Assembly (NCBI GenBank): GCA_031363055.1
Contig: JANLTP010000154.1
Location: 1-64,000, forward strand
Source of the DNA: JANLTP01 sp031363055
GTDB lineage: Bacteria > Pseudomonadota > Gammaproteobacteria > Burkholderiales > Burkholderiaceae_E
Direction of reading: 5' to 3'
DNA: 64,000 nucleotides
Numbering within the stretch: the stretch's first letter is position 1; every line of letters starts with the position of its first letter. The position numbers and the translations under genes are program-made. Shown here piece by piece: positions 25,904 through 35,125 of this stretch. The notes beneath the pieces are model-generated. The model was not told the origin of the DNA. It saw nothing but the letters and a program-made list of their open reading frames with translations, and ran no database searches.

Positions 25904-27109
25904 ATGGCCGACCCCAGTTCTACCGCCCAGCCGCCGGGTGCCTTGCAGCGTTTTCGAGTGCTTGACCTGAGTCAGGTGCGGGCGGGACCGACGTGCGTCA
26001 AGCAGTTGGCCGATTTTGGCGCCGATGTCATCAAGATTGAACCGTCGGCCGGTAGCGGTCGAAAAGACGTCATGACCGGCTCTCGTCTGGGTGCCGACAT
26101 GCAGAATCTGCATAGAAACAAGCGTTCCCTGACCCTCGATCTGAAGCAGGCGGCCGGCAAAGAGGTGTTCGAGCGGCTGCTCAAGACGGCCGACGTCGTC
26201 GTTGAAAACTATCGCCCCGACGTGAAATTCCGGCTCGGCATCGACTATGAAAGTCTGGCGGCTTTCAATCCGCGCATTATTCTCGCCAGTATTTCGGGCT
26301 TCGGGCAAGATGGCCCGTACCGGGAGCGGCCAGGATTCGATCAAATCGCCCAGGGCATGAGTGGGCTGATGTCGGTGACCGGCGCGCCCGGCGGCGGGCC
26401 GATGCGCGTCGGTGCTGCCGTTGCGGATATGGCGGGTGGCTTGTTCGCCGCCCTGGGAATTCTGACCGCCCTGCTGGAACGCGAAGCCAGCGGTAAAGGC
26501 CAATGGGTGCAATCCTCGCTGTTGCATGCCGGTATTGCCTTGATGGACTTTCAGGCGGCCCGGTTTCTGGTCCAGGGCGAAATCGCCGGTCAGGCCGGTA
26601 ATGACCATCCGACCAGCATGCCGACCTCGGCGTATGCGACCCGCGATGGCTACATCAATGTTGCGGCCGCTGGTAATGTCATGTGGGACAGTCTGTGCAA
26701 GGTCTTGGGCCGCGAAGATCTGGCGCTTCGCCCCGAGTTCAAAACCGAATTGGATCGGCCCAAGAACCGCACCGAGCTGAACCGCGAGCTGGCCGGTGAG
26801 TTTCGCAAGCGCGATAGCGCCGACTGGATCGACTTGCTGAACCAGGCGGGTGTGCCGTGTGGACCGATTTATTCCACTGATGAGGTCTTTGCGGATCCGC
26901 AAGTGCAACACCTGCAGATTGCCGAGTCCGTCGCACACCCCAAGCTGGGCCAGATATCGCTGATTGCCCAAGCGGCGCGCCTGTCGCGCACGCCGGGCAA
27001 AATCCGCTTTCCGCTGCCGGATGCGGGCGCGCACAATGAAGAAATACTGCAGTCAATCGGTTATTCGGTCGATGAAGTCAGCGCTTTGCGCGCGGCCGGC
27101 GTCATATAA
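25904..27109 (+). CDS. CaiB/BaiF family CoA-transferase
   Basis: Class III CoA-transferase, 401 residues, moving CoA between acyl-CoA and a free carboxylate. The catalytic aspartate is likely the Asp of RVGAAVADMAGGLF, and the opening FRVLDLSQVRAGPTC and the GADVIKIEP block are typical. ATG at 25904; a TTG at 25892 is possible. A crotonase gene follows in 11 bases and a Bug gene after that, suggesting uptake, activation and hydration of an organic acid. Confidence 0.9.
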   Translation: MADPSSTAQPPGALQRFRVLDLSQVRAGPTCVKQLADFGADVIKIEPSAGSGRKDVMTGSRLGADMQNLHRNKRSLTLDLKQAAGKEVFERLLKTADVVVENYRPDVKFRLGIDYESLAAFNPRIILASISGFGQDGPYRERPGFDQIAQGMSGLMSVTGAPGGGPMRVGAAVADMAGGLFAALGILTALLEREASGKGQWVQSSLLHAGIALMDFQAARFLVQGEIAGQAGNDHPTSMPTSAYATRDGYINVAAAGNVMWDSLCKVLGREDLALRPEFKTELDRPKNRTELNRELAGEFRKRDSADWIDLLNQAGVPCGPIYSTDEVFADPQVQHLQIAESVAHPKLGQISLIAQAARLSRTPGKIRFPLPDAGAHNEEILQSIGYSVDEVSALRAAGVI

Positions 27110-27120
27110 GGGGAGGTGTA

Positions 27121-27903
27121 GTGCCTGAAGTCATCATCAAGCGCGACGGGCCGATCGGCCACGTGATTTTCTCGAATCCGGCGAAGTTCAACGCCATGTC
27201 CATCGATATGTGGGAAGCGCTGCCAAAGGCCATTACCGAGTTGGACGCAGACTCTGCCATTCGAGTCATCGTGTTGCAAGGCGACGGAGAAAAGGCCTTC
27301 GTGGCCGGTGCCGATATCTCCCAGTTCGAGTCAAACCGCAGCGAAGGCGAAGCACAACTGCGATACAACCGCGCGGTTGAGGCCGCCTATCTGGCGCCAC
27401 CTGGCGCGGCCAAGCCGGTCATTGCGAAGATTCGCGGTGTCTGCATGGGCGGTGGTCTGGGCCTGGCAGCAGCCTGTGACTATCGGATCTGCAGCAGCGA
27501 CTCGCGCTTCAGAATGCCGGCAGGCCGCCTGGGCCTGGGTTACGGGCAGCCGGGCGTGCGACGATTCACCCAGATCATTGGCGTACAGAACACCTACGAT
27601 CTATTTTTCACGGCGCGCATCCTTGGCGCGGCTGACGCTCTGCGCATAGGCTTCGTGGCCCAAGTGGCCGAACCTGCCGAACTGGACGCAGCCACCGCGC
27701 AATGGACCAACCTGGTCGCCGAAAATGCGCCGCTGACCTTACGCGCCCTGAAATTGACGCTGAACGATCTGCTGCGTGATGCCGCTGATCGCGACCCGGC
27801 GGCGGTCAAGTCGGCGCTCGCGGCCTGTTTCGCGAGCGAAGACTACAAAGAGGGCGCGCGCGCGTTCATGGAAAAAAGAAAACCGGACTTCAGGGGGCGA
27901 TAG
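27121..27903 (+). CDS. Enoyl-CoA hydratase/isomerase-like protein lacking both catalytic Glu
   Basis: Crotonase-fold protein, 260 residues. The oxyanion blocks are normal (FVAGADISQF, CMGGGLGLAA), but the position of the first hydratase glutamate is Gly in GGGLGLAA and that of the second is Ala in RMPAGRLGLG, so simple hydratase chemistry is unlikely; another crotonase reaction (decarboxylation, hydrolysis, racemisation) is possible. GTG start with GGGGAGG upstream. It is 11 bases after the CaiB gene, most likely in one operon. Confidence 0.87.
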   Translation: MPEVIIKRDGPIGHVIFSNPAKFNAMSIDMWEALPKAITELDADSAIRVIVLQGDGEKAFVAGADISQFESNRSEGEAQLRYNRAVEAAYLAPPGAAKPVIAKIRGVCMGGGLGLAAACDYRICSSDSRFRMPAGRLGLGYGQPGVRRFTQIIGVQNTYDLFFTARILGAADALRIGFVAQVAEPAELDAATAQWTNLVAENAPLTLRALKLTLNDLLRDAADRDPAAVKSALAACFASEDYKEGARAFMEKRKPDFRGR

Positions 27904-27909
27904 TCGTTC

Positions 27910-28902
27910 ATGGTTGCCAAGGAAATTTCGCGCCGGCAAACCCTTCAATGGGCTGCCGCGTCGCCCGCACTGTTGTTCGCCGATCGATTACTCGCACAGG
28001 CCCGGTCGTGGCCTGAAAAGCCGATTCGTCTGGTGCTGGGCTACCCAACTGGCGGTGCTGCCGACGCTACCGCCAGACCACTGCAGCCGAAGCTTGAGGC
28101 GGCGTTAGGTCAGTCGCTGATCATCGATTATCGGCCGGGCGCTGGGGCCACCATAGCGGTTGACTTCACGGCCAAAGCACCGGCCGATGGTTACACGCTG
28201 CATCTGGTGGATTCAGGGCCGCTGACGATACTGCCCAATGGCAAGAAGTTGAATTTTGATCCACTGACGAGCCTGACGCCGATCGGTTTGGTCAATGGCG
28301 GTGGCGCGGTCATCATCGTCAATCCTGCCGTACCCGTGAACAATGTCGCCGAGTTGGTCGCGCTCGCCAAAGCGACGCCCGGAGGACTCACTTATGGCAC
28401 CTCCGGCGTGGGCGGGGGCGCCCATCTGGCGGCCGAATTGCTCCAATCGGTCACCAAGGCGTCGTTCAGCCACGTGCCGTACAAGGGCGGGGCGCCGGCG
28501 CTGGTCGATCTCATCGGCGGTCAGATTCCAGTGCTGTTTTCGTCGCTGGGCTCGGCCATGCAGTACATTCAATCAGGCCGGGTCAAGCCGATTGCCGTGA
28601 CCTCGCTGACCCGTTCCGGTGCGATTCCGAACGTTCCAACCGTCGCCGAGCAGGGCTTTGCCGGTTACGAAGCTACGGTCTGGTTTGGTCTGGTCGGTCC
28701 GGCCGGCTTGCCGCCGGAAATTGTCAGCAAGCTGAACCGTGCACTGAATGCCGCACTTGCAGATCCTGGCGTCGCCGACGCCATGCGCAAGCTTGGCTAT
28801 GAACCGATCACCTCGACGCCGCAGGAATTTGCCGATCGTATTCGAGTCGATCTGGCCAAATGGGCCAGGGTCATCAAGGATGCGAAGATTCAGCTCGAGT
28901 AG
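27910..28902 (+). CDS. Bug-family periplasmic solute-binding protein (TctC-like)
   Basis: 330-residue binding protein of the tripartite tricarboxylate transporter type. The signal peptide has a twin-arginine look (SRRQTLQWAAA), so Tat export is possible. The mature part starts with WPEKPIRLVLGYPTGGAAD, shows the second block GLTYGTSGVGGGAHLAAE and HVPYKGGAPALVDLIGG, all typical. No TctA/TctB membrane genes are nearby, as is usual for scattered Bug genes. It follows the CaiB-crotonase pair and may bind its substrate. Confidence 0.9.
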   Translation: MVAKEISRRQTLQWAAASPALLFADRLLAQARSWPEKPIRLVLGYPTGGAADATARPLQPKLEAALGQSLIIDYRPGAGATIAVDFTAKAPADGYTLHLVDSGPLTILPNGKKLNFDPLTSLTPIGLVNGGGAVIIVNPAVPVNNVAELVALAKATPGGLTYGTSGVGGGAHLAAELLQSVTKASFSHVPYKGGAPALVDLIGGQIPVLFSSLGSAMQYIQSGRVKPIAVTSLTRSGAIPNVPTVAEQGFAGYEATVWFGLVGPAGLPPEIVSKLNRALNAALADPGVADAMRKLGYEPITSTPQEFADRIRVDLAKWARVIKDAKIQLE

Positions 28903-28908
28903 TTGGTT

Positions 28909-31452
28909 TTAGTTCGCGCTCGGTTTCTCGAAACTGTAACGCAGCCCGACCCAGAGCATTCGCGGCGCACCCGGCGCGAAAAATGTCGAATGCTGCAACG
29001 GGAACTCGCCATTGACGGCGGCGAACGGGCGTGCCTGAAAACTGCCGCCGCCATTGAACGCTGACGGCCCGAGCAGCGCGGCAGTCGAATACTTGCGATC
29101 AAACAGATTGTTGATCTGTCCAAAGACTTGCAGTTGTTTCTCGACCTGATAACGCGCGCTCAGATTGAACACCGCATAACCCGGTGATTTACCCGGTCCC
29201 AGGTAATAGGTGCCGTCCGGTTGATGCTGATTGTTTTCATTGCCGCGCGCAAACGAGCTTGAAACCGCCAGCAGGTTAAGTCCCATCGAGAATGCCGGCG
29301 TTATCCGGTAGTCGGCATAGGCCTTGAACAATTGTTGCGGGATCAACGGAATCCGGTCGCCGGGTTTTATGCCCGTGGTGCCGTCGAGCCCTGGGCCATT
29401 GCTCTGGTTGTTGCTGTTCGATGAGCCCTGCACCGTCTCCGATGATTGATAGGTCGCATCCAGGATCGTGTGGTTTGCGCCGAACGACAGTGCGCCCGCC
29501 CGCCCGTTCAGACCCAGCTCTATTCCCTGGCGACGGGTTTTGCCAAAGTTCTTGAAGTAGCCAAAACCGGTCTGGTCATCGGCGACGAACAGGATATCGT
29601 CGCTGCTGTCGGCGCGAAAAACAGCCACGGTCCAATTCAATTGTTCACTGACTGTGCCGCGTACGCCGGCCTCCAATGTACGGGCGATCACCTGCCTCAA
29701 GGGCGGGTCGCCGGCCATGGAATTTGGTAACTTGCAGGGACGATCCGGATTGGCGCATCCGAGTTCGATCGAGGTCGGCGCCCTGCTGCCCTGATTCAAG
29801 CCGACATAAGTATTCAAGTTGCGCGACGGCACCCAGGTCATGCCGATGGCCGGATTGAACTTGCTGAATTGATGATCACCGTCGAGCGAGTTCGGACCGC
29901 CGCCCGGATTGATCTGGTCCCGGTTGACCACACTGGTTCGATTAAAGCGACCCGATAAGGTCAGGTGAAAGTTGTTCGGTAAGGATAAGGTGTCGGTGGC
30001 GTAGATGCTGTATGTGCGCACCTGTCCGGTCAGACTCACCCGTGTGTCGAACGGCGCGCCATTGACGTCACCACCGTTGACACCGTCGCTAAACGCGCCG
30101 ACGCCGCGCACACTGCGATCCGGATTCAGGTAACCGAGTTCGCTGAGCTGATCAAAGCGAATCCTGCTCTCGTCGAGCCCGGCGCCAACCGTGAACTGAT
30201 TCTTGCGGCCGGCCAATGCTGCATAGGACGTTATCTGGCCGGACAGCCCGTAGTTGGTTTGCTTGGAGTTGGAACGGGTGATCAGTCCGTTGCATTTTTC
30301 GGCCGGCTCATCGTTTTGCAAGGCCTGCGCGATACAGCGCCAAAACGGAAAGGGCGTGTTGCCGGCGTTAGCTTCGGCGGCGGGAAAGCCGGTGTAACCG
30401 GCGGCGCTCAACGCGGCTCGATCAGCCGCCGACGGTTGATAAACCGACTGATTCAACGAACCTTGGTTGACGTCACCGTTCAAGGTGGTGGTCTTCAGTT
30501 CTCGATAATAGACATTGCCCGAGAACACCAGATCGTCCCGCAAGCTGTGTTGCATAGCAAGATTCATCAACCAGGATTTATTCGCGGTAATGTCGGGCTT
30601 GGTATAAACGCTGGAATAATTCGCGCCCAGTAGCCGCTGTTCTTGCAGACCACTGCCGAGTAACTGATTGTTCGAATACGCAGCGCTGAACTTTAGATCG
30701 GTCTTGGCGTCGCGCCAGCCCAGCTTGCCGAACAGTTGACGGACATCGGACGGTGACTCCTCGCGCCAGCCGCGCTCCTTGAACAAACTGGCGGTGCCGT
30801 ACCAACTCAAACCCTGTTCGTTGAAGCCGCCATGCTCGAGCTCAAGGGCGCGTCGGCCGTAGCTGCCGACATAGGTTTGCAAAACGCTGCCCGGATGGCT
30901 GCGGCCATCCTTGGTTTGAATCGACAGTGCGCCGCCCAGCGTATTCAGGCCAAACAACGGATTCGAGCCCGGCATCAGGGTGATGAAAGAGATTGCGCTG
31001 CGCGGAATCAAATCCCAGCTCACGACGTCGCCGAACGGCTGGTTCATTCGCACGCCGTCCATGTAAACCGATAACCCTTGCGGGGTGCCCAACAGCGGCG
31101 ACGCGCTATAGCCGCGATAGTTGACGTCGGTCTGAAACGGGTTACCCTGCATATCATTGACATGGACGCTGCCCAGGCGCTTATTCATGAAGTCGGCGAG
31201 ATCGATCGAATTCGAATTCGTCAGGTCGGCAGCGGTGGCACTTTGAACGTTGGCCGGAATCTCGGCCTTCGGTAACCCGACACCGGGCAAGGGTGTGGTA
31301 CCGATAATGGTGATGGTCGCGGCTTCGGTCGTTGTAGTTTCGTTCGTCGTGGTCCCGGTCGTGGTGGTCCCGGTCGTCGCTGGCCTGGTTTGCGCCAAGC
31401 AGGCCATCGGAAACATCAGCAGGGCAATGCAAAGCAGTGGATGGCGTTTCAT
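28909..31452 (-). CDS. TonB-dependent outer-membrane receptor
   Basis: About 847 residues. Signal peptide MKRHPLLCIALLMFPMACLA, then a threonine-rich stretch (residues 26-46), a TonB-box-like ATITIIG, a plug domain (about 60-190, with NVNYRGYSASPLLG-type sequence and a SISFI..MPGSNPLFG block) and a 22-strand barrel ending with a YSF-containing last strand. ATG at 31452 gives the signal peptide; 31500 is an earlier in-frame start. It converges on the Bug gene and diverges from the crotonase-led run at 31.7 kb. The ligand is unknown; iron-siderophore or a large organic substrate are both possible. Confidence 0.9.
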   Translation of the reverse strand: MKRHPLLCIALLMFPMACLAQTRPATTGTTTTGTTTNETTTTEAATITIIGTTPLPGVGLPKAEIPANVQSATAADLTNSNSIDLADFMNKRLGSVHVNDMQGNPFQTDVNYRGYSASPLLGTPQGLSVYMDGVRMNQPFGDVVSWDLIPRSAISFITLMPGSNPLFGLNTLGGALSIQTKDGRSHPGSVLQTYVGSYGRRALELEHGGFNEQGLSWYGTASLFKERGWREESPSDVRQLFGKLGWRDAKTDLKFSAAYSNNQLLGSGLQEQRLLGANYSSVYTKPDITANKSWLMNLAMQHSLRDDLVFSGNVYYRELKTTTLNGDVNQGSLNQSVYQPSAADRAALSAAGYTGFPAAEANAGNTPFPFWRCIAQALQNDEPAEKCNGLITRSNSKQTNYGLSGQITSYAALAGRKNQFTVGAGLDESRIRFDQLSELGYLNPDRSVRGVGAFSDGVNGGDVNGAPFDTRVSLTGQVRTYSIYATDTLSLPNNFHLTLSGRFNRTSVVNRDQINPGGGPNSLDGDHQFSKFNPAIGMTWVPSRNLNTYVGLNQGSRAPTSIELGCANPDRPCKLPNSMAGDPPLRQVIARTLEAGVRGTVSEQLNWTVAVFRADSSDDILFVADDQTGFGYFKNFGKTRRQGIELGLNGRAGALSFGANHTILDATYQSSETVQGSSNSNNQSNGPGLDGTTGIKPGDRIPLIPQQLFKAYADYRITPAFSMGLNLLAVSSSFARGNENNQHQPDGTYYLGPGKSPGYAVFNLSARYQVEKQLQVFGQINNLFDRKYSTAALLGPSAFNGGGSFQARPFAAVNGEFPLQHSTFFAPGAPRMLWVGLRYSFEKPSAN
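31318..31377 (-). repeat. 15-bp tandem repeats coding a Thr-rich linker
   Basis: Four 15-base units in the TonB receptor gene encode TTGTT-TTGTT-TNETT-TTEAA just after the signal peptide; the first two are nearly identical at DNA level. A change by one unit would keep the frame and only change the linker length before the TonB box. Confidence 0.8.
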
Positions 31453-31738
31453 CTTGACCGGCGATAAAAGACGGTTGGCAGCAGGGCATTGGTTATACAA
31501 GAACAGTCTGCCGAAATGGTCGGGAGAAACACCCGCTCGATGTGCGCTGCAACAAGAGTTGAAACATGCGACCGCTTTTTGAGCGCCGACTCGCTACTGG
31601 CGTTCGATGGATCGCGGGGACGAGCGATTGCAAAATGGAACAGGCGGATGGCAGCGTGAAACAACTGAGGCGGTTGATGTTGGCTTCGGGTTCAGGGTAT
31701 GGTGTTCAATCAAACCCTATGTCGAGCGTCGAGGCAAT

Positions 31739-32596
31739 ATGAGTTGTTCCAATCAGGCAGCACCGTCCGATCTTGCGGCGGCACCAAGTGGCCAGCAAGC
31801 AGCGCTTTGGGCGCAATCAGGCGTCACGGTTAGTCGCGAAGGCCGAATTGCGATGGTTCGCTTTGATGCATCCGATAAAGCCAATGCCTTGTCGATATCT
31901 GTCATGCGAGCATTGCTTTCGGTCGCGCGCAGTTTCGAATCCGACAGCCAACTTTCGGCCGTTGTGTTGACGGGCGCCGCTGACAAGTTCTCGTTGGGCT
32001 TCGATCTGCGCGACGCCCGGCAAGTGTCCAAGCTGACCCTCGCTGCGCGTCGCGAGGCGCAGGCGCTGGGCCCGAGGCTTTGTCAGGCCTGGGAAGAAAT
32101 CGAAGCCTTGACTCTGGTCGCTATTGAGGGCTGGTGTGTCGGTGGCGGCGTTGCACTGGCGGGCGCCTTCGATCTTCGAGTGGCGGGACAAGGCGCGCGC
32201 TTTTATATCCCCGAGATAGAGCGCGGCATGAATATGAGTTGGGGCTCATTGCCGAGGCTGGTCAATCTGGTCGGTCCGGGTCGCGCCAAACAGATGGTCA
32301 TTCTGGCTGAAAAGGTCGATGCAGTTCGGGCCCATGACTGGGGCTTCGTTCAGTATCTGAGTGCATCCGGTCAAGCGTTTGAGGAGGCCATGGTTCTGGC
32401 CCGTCGCGCGGCCAGTATGCCACCCGTGCAGTTGCGCATGTGCAAGTCGGGCATCAATGCCTATGCCAATGCGCTGGCCCGTTCGACCTCGGTCATGGAC
32501 CGCGATCAATACTTATTGGCGCAGTCCTCGGGCGACTATGCTGAGGGCGTTTCTTCTTTCCTCGAAAAACGTCCGGCAAAGTTCGAAGGGCAGTAG
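31739..32596 (+). CDS. Crotonase/enoyl-CoA hydratase family protein
   Basis: 285 residues. The crotonase core is clear: KFSLGFDLRDA oxyanion block, CVGGGVALAGAFD and FYIPEIERGMN. The first hydratase glutamate is replaced (GGGVALA), the second is kept (IPEIERG), a pattern of isomerase or specialised members. ATG at 31739 has GAGG nearby; the open frame extends upstream to 31607 without a better start. It opens a co-directional series ending at 37404, with gaps of 9 bases or less between most genes. Confidence 0.86.
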   Translation: MSCSNQAAPSDLAAAPSGQQAALWAQSGVTVSREGRIAMVRFDASDKANALSISVMRALLSVARSFESDSQLSAVVLTGAADKFSLGFDLRDARQVSKLTLAARREAQALGPRLCQAWEEIEALTLVAIEGWCVGGGVALAGAFDLRVAGQGARFYIPEIERGMNMSWGSLPRLVNLVGPGRAKQMVILAEKVDAVRAHDWGFVQYLSASGQAFEEAMVLARRAASMPPVQLRMCKSGINAYANALARSTSVMDRDQYLLAQSSGDYAEGVSSFLEKRPAKFEGQ

Positions 32597-32602
32597 CAAC
32601 GT

Positions 32603-33541
32603 ATGGACAGTTTCGACGCAAGGGTGACAGGGCAGATGAATTCAGAAAACGTCGAGACGATCAGCATCGGACCCGTCACCGTCTACCTGGGCGCGAAATC
32701 CGGCAAGTATCCGGACGGCAACCAGGTGGTGGTTAGCGGCGCCGATACGACCATCGCCTTTGACACGCCGCTGGTTTCGCTGAAGCTCGCCGAGCGCCTG
32801 CGCAGCGTCGATCTGGTGGTGCTCGGACATGCGCATGAAGACCATCTGGTAGGCATGCACTTGATTCCCGACGTCGCGGTGCAGGCGCCAGAGGCCGATC
32901 TCGCAGCGGTACAAAGTGAAGCCGGTCTGGCCGCGCATTACGGCTATCGGCCTCAAACGCTGGCGAAGGTACTACCGAGGATGATCAGCGAGTTTCACTA
33001 TGTGCCGCGACCGGACGCGACCGCCTACGCGGACGGCGAGGTCTGGGAATTGGGTGGGGGTGTCTCGGTGCGCGCGATTCACATGCCCGGACATACGTCC
33101 GGCCATACCGTGTTGTTGGTGGAACCCGGTGGCATCGCCTTTATCGGCGATATTGACCTGACCGGCTTCGGGCCGTATTACGGCGATGCGACATCGAATC
33201 TTGCGCAGTTCAGACAGAGCATGATCGCGGTTGAACATCTGCCGGCCCGGGTCTGGATCACCTCGCATCACAAGGCCGTGATTTCAGATCGGGCGCAATT
33301 CGTCTCGTTGCTGCAGGCGTTTCGAAACAAGGTGACGGATCGTGATGACGTGATCGTTGCTTCGCTCGGTAGTCAGGCCAAAACTCTGGATGAAATCGCC
33401 CTGCGCCGATTTGTCTACCCGCAGGATTATCCGGCCGACTTTGTGCCGGATGTCGAGCGTTATTGCCTGATTCAGCATCTGCAGGCGCTGGTCATTGCAG
33501 GCCGTGTGCAGCTTGAAGACGGCAGATATCGTCGTGCTTGA
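32603..33541 (+). CDS. MBL-fold metallo-hydrolase
   Basis: 312-residue metallo-beta-lactamase-fold hydrolase. The metal motif is HAHEDH (HxHxDH) at about residues 75-80, with further ligands in MPGHTSGH and GDIDLTGFG, so a binuclear zinc or iron site is expected as in glyoxalase II-type thioesterases. A C-terminal winged-helix-like tail follows (about 225-312). ATG at 32603, with 32636 as an alternative. It is 6 bases after the crotonase gene and overlaps the methyltransferase gene. Confidence 0.88.
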   Translation: MDSFDARVTGQMNSENVETISIGPVTVYLGAKSGKYPDGNQVVVSGADTTIAFDTPLVSLKLAERLRSVDLVVLGHAHEDHLVGMHLIPDVAVQAPEADLAAVQSEAGLAAHYGYRPQTLAKVLPRMISEFHYVPRPDATAYADGEVWELGGGVSVRAIHMPGHTSGHTVLLVEPGGIAFIGDIDLTGFGPYYGDATSNLAQFRQSMIAVEHLPARVWITSHHKAVISDRAQFVSLLQAFRNKVTDRDDVIVASLGSQAKTLDEIALRRFVYPQDYPADFVPDVERYCLIQHLQALVIAGRVQLEDGRYRRA

Positions 33542-34367
33542 ATCGCTCATCGACTACTACGACACGCATCCGATCAACGAGCTCGAGATTCTCGCGAAGT
33601 TACGTACGCGCGGCGATGATCTGGGGCGGCTTACGCAGGCGCAGCTCAAGGACTTCGACCAGGATCACTATGGCGGCACCGACGCCGTCGATGTCCTCGC
33701 CAATGCCGCCGAAGTTGACGAGCATTCTGAAGTGCTCGATGTCTGCAGTGGCATGGGCGGCCCGGCGCGCTGGTTGGCCTACACGCGCCACTGTCGAGTC
33801 ACCGGATTGGATTTGACAGCTTCGCGGGTTGCATCGGCGCGCCGACTTACCGAGCGTGTTGGCCTTGCTCAGTTAGTCCAGTTCCAGCAAGGCGATGCTT
33901 GTGCGATGCCGTTTGGCAACGGACAGTTCGATGTGATCCTGAGCCAGGAAGCCTGGGTGCATATTGCCGACAAAGCCGCGCTTCTGACGCAGTGTCGGCG
34001 GGTGTTGCGGACCGGCGGTCGCCTCTCGTTTACCGATATTATTGAGCGCGCGCCCTTGCTGGACACTGAGCGCAATCAGATGGCCAGCGAAATGCAGTTC
34101 GCGCGAATTTTCACGCCGCAAGAATATGAGCGCCTGCTATGGGCCAGTGGTTTTGAGGTGATCGTCAGTGAAGACCTTTCCGAGCGCTGGACCCAAATCT
34201 TGCGATCCCGGTTGCATATGTATCTGTCCTTGCGTGATCTGACGGTCGAACGATTTGGTCAGGCACACCACGACCACTGGGCGCAAATGTATGGCGCCTT
34301 TGTCGGACTCTATGAGCGAGGAAAATTGGGAGGATTGCGTATTCTTGCTAAAGCCCGTCCCGTTTGA
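33534..34367 (+). CDS. Class I SAM-dependent methyltransferase
   Basis: About 277 residues. SAM motif I is VLDVCSGMGGPARWLA, motif II LDLTASRVASARR, motif IV DVILSQEAWVHI and post-motif LRTGGRLSFTDII. These resemble small-molecule N-methyltransferases (sarcosine/dimethylglycine or phosphoethanolamine type), but the substrate cannot be given. GTG at 33534 overlaps the MBL stop by 8 bases; TTG at 33495 is an alternative. Its stop shares a base with the ATG of the next gene. Confidence 0.86.
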   Translation: MLESLIDYYDTHPINELEILAKLRTRGDDLGRLTQAQLKDFDQDHYGGTDAVDVLANAAEVDEHSEVLDVCSGMGGPARWLAYTRHCRVTGLDLTASRVASARRLTERVGLAQLVQFQQGDACAMPFGNGQFDVILSQEAWVHIADKAALLTQCRRVLRTGGRLSFTDIIERAPLLDTERNQMASEMQFARIFTPQEYERLLWASGFEVIVSEDLSERWTQILRSRLHMYLSLRDLTVERFGQAHHDHWAQMYGAFVGLYERGKLGGLRILAKARPV

Positions 34368-35116
34368 TGAATGCCGAATCTGTCGCGTTGAGCGCGCTTA
34401 TTCTGTTCGCGTTCCTGTGCGCAGGCATGGTCAAGGGTGTAATCGGCATGGGGCTACCCAGCGTCGTCATGGCGGTGCTGGGGCTGGTCATGTTGCCTTT
34501 GCAGGCGGCCGCACTGCTGGTATTGCCGTCCCTGATCACGAACTTCTGGCAAGCCGTTGCCGGGCCGTCCCTGCGCACCTTGTCGAAGCGATTTGCCAGC
34601 CTGCTGATCGGTGTCTTTGTGGGGACACCGGTGGGCTTCTGGCTGTTTGCCAAATTACCGCCTGCGTGGGGCAGCGCAACGCTCGGTGCTGCACTGGCCG
34701 TGTACGGAATTTTTGGCCTGGTTGCTTATCATCCGAAGTGTCCGCGCACAGCCGAGCCGTGGTGGTCGCCGATTGTCGGCCTCGCAACCGGCCTGCTCAG
34801 TGCTGCGACCGGTGTGTTTGTGATCCCGGCGGTGCCGTACTTGAACTCGCTCGAGTTGAGCCGCGATGAATTGGTACAGACCCTGGGACTGTCCTTTATT
34901 GTCTCGACGCTTGCGATGGCAATAGGACTTTGGATGCTGGGTCGACTGACTGGCGGTGTTGCGCTGCAATCGTTGCTGGCGGTCGTACCGGCCTTGATCG
35001 GCATGATGATCGGTCAACGGATTCGGCACCGCCTGCCGGCCGAGACCTTCAAGCGGATCTTCTTTGCTGGCCTGTTCCTGATCGGTGGCTATATGCTTTT
35101 GCGAACCCTGCTGTAA
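34367..35116 (+). CDS. TauE/SafE family membrane permease
   Basis: 250-residue polytopic membrane protein, about eight hydrophobic helices in two related halves, with the family blocks AGMVKGVIGMGLPS near the N-terminus and ATGLLSAATGVFVIP mid-protein. The family exports sulfite, sulfoacetate or other organic anions. Its place inside a catabolic gene run suggests export of a sulfur or carboxylate product, or import of the substrate. Start ATG overlaps the previous stop. Confidence 0.85.
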   Translation: MNAESVALSALILFAFLCAGMVKGVIGMGLPSVVMAVLGLVMLPLQAAALLVLPSLITNFWQAVAGPSLRTLSKRFASLLIGVFVGTPVGFWLFAKLPPAWGSATLGAALAVYGIFGLVAYHPKCPRTAEPWWSPIVGLATGLLSAATGVFVIPAVPYLNSLELSRDELVQTLGLSFIVSTLAMAIGLWMLGRLTGGVALQSLLAVVPALIGMMIGQRIRHRLPAETFKRIFFAGLFLIGGYMLLRTLL

Positions 35117-35125
35117 GATTCCCGG

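Noticed and set aside
31250..31582. Plus-strand Val-rich frame across the Thr-repeat
   Set aside because: Product of the low-complexity repeat read in antisense; no start signal or family.
34255..34869. 204-residue plus-strand frame over the TauE/SafE gene
   Set aside because: Arg/Cys-rich alternative frame; the overlapping TauE/SafE frame has proper membrane helices.
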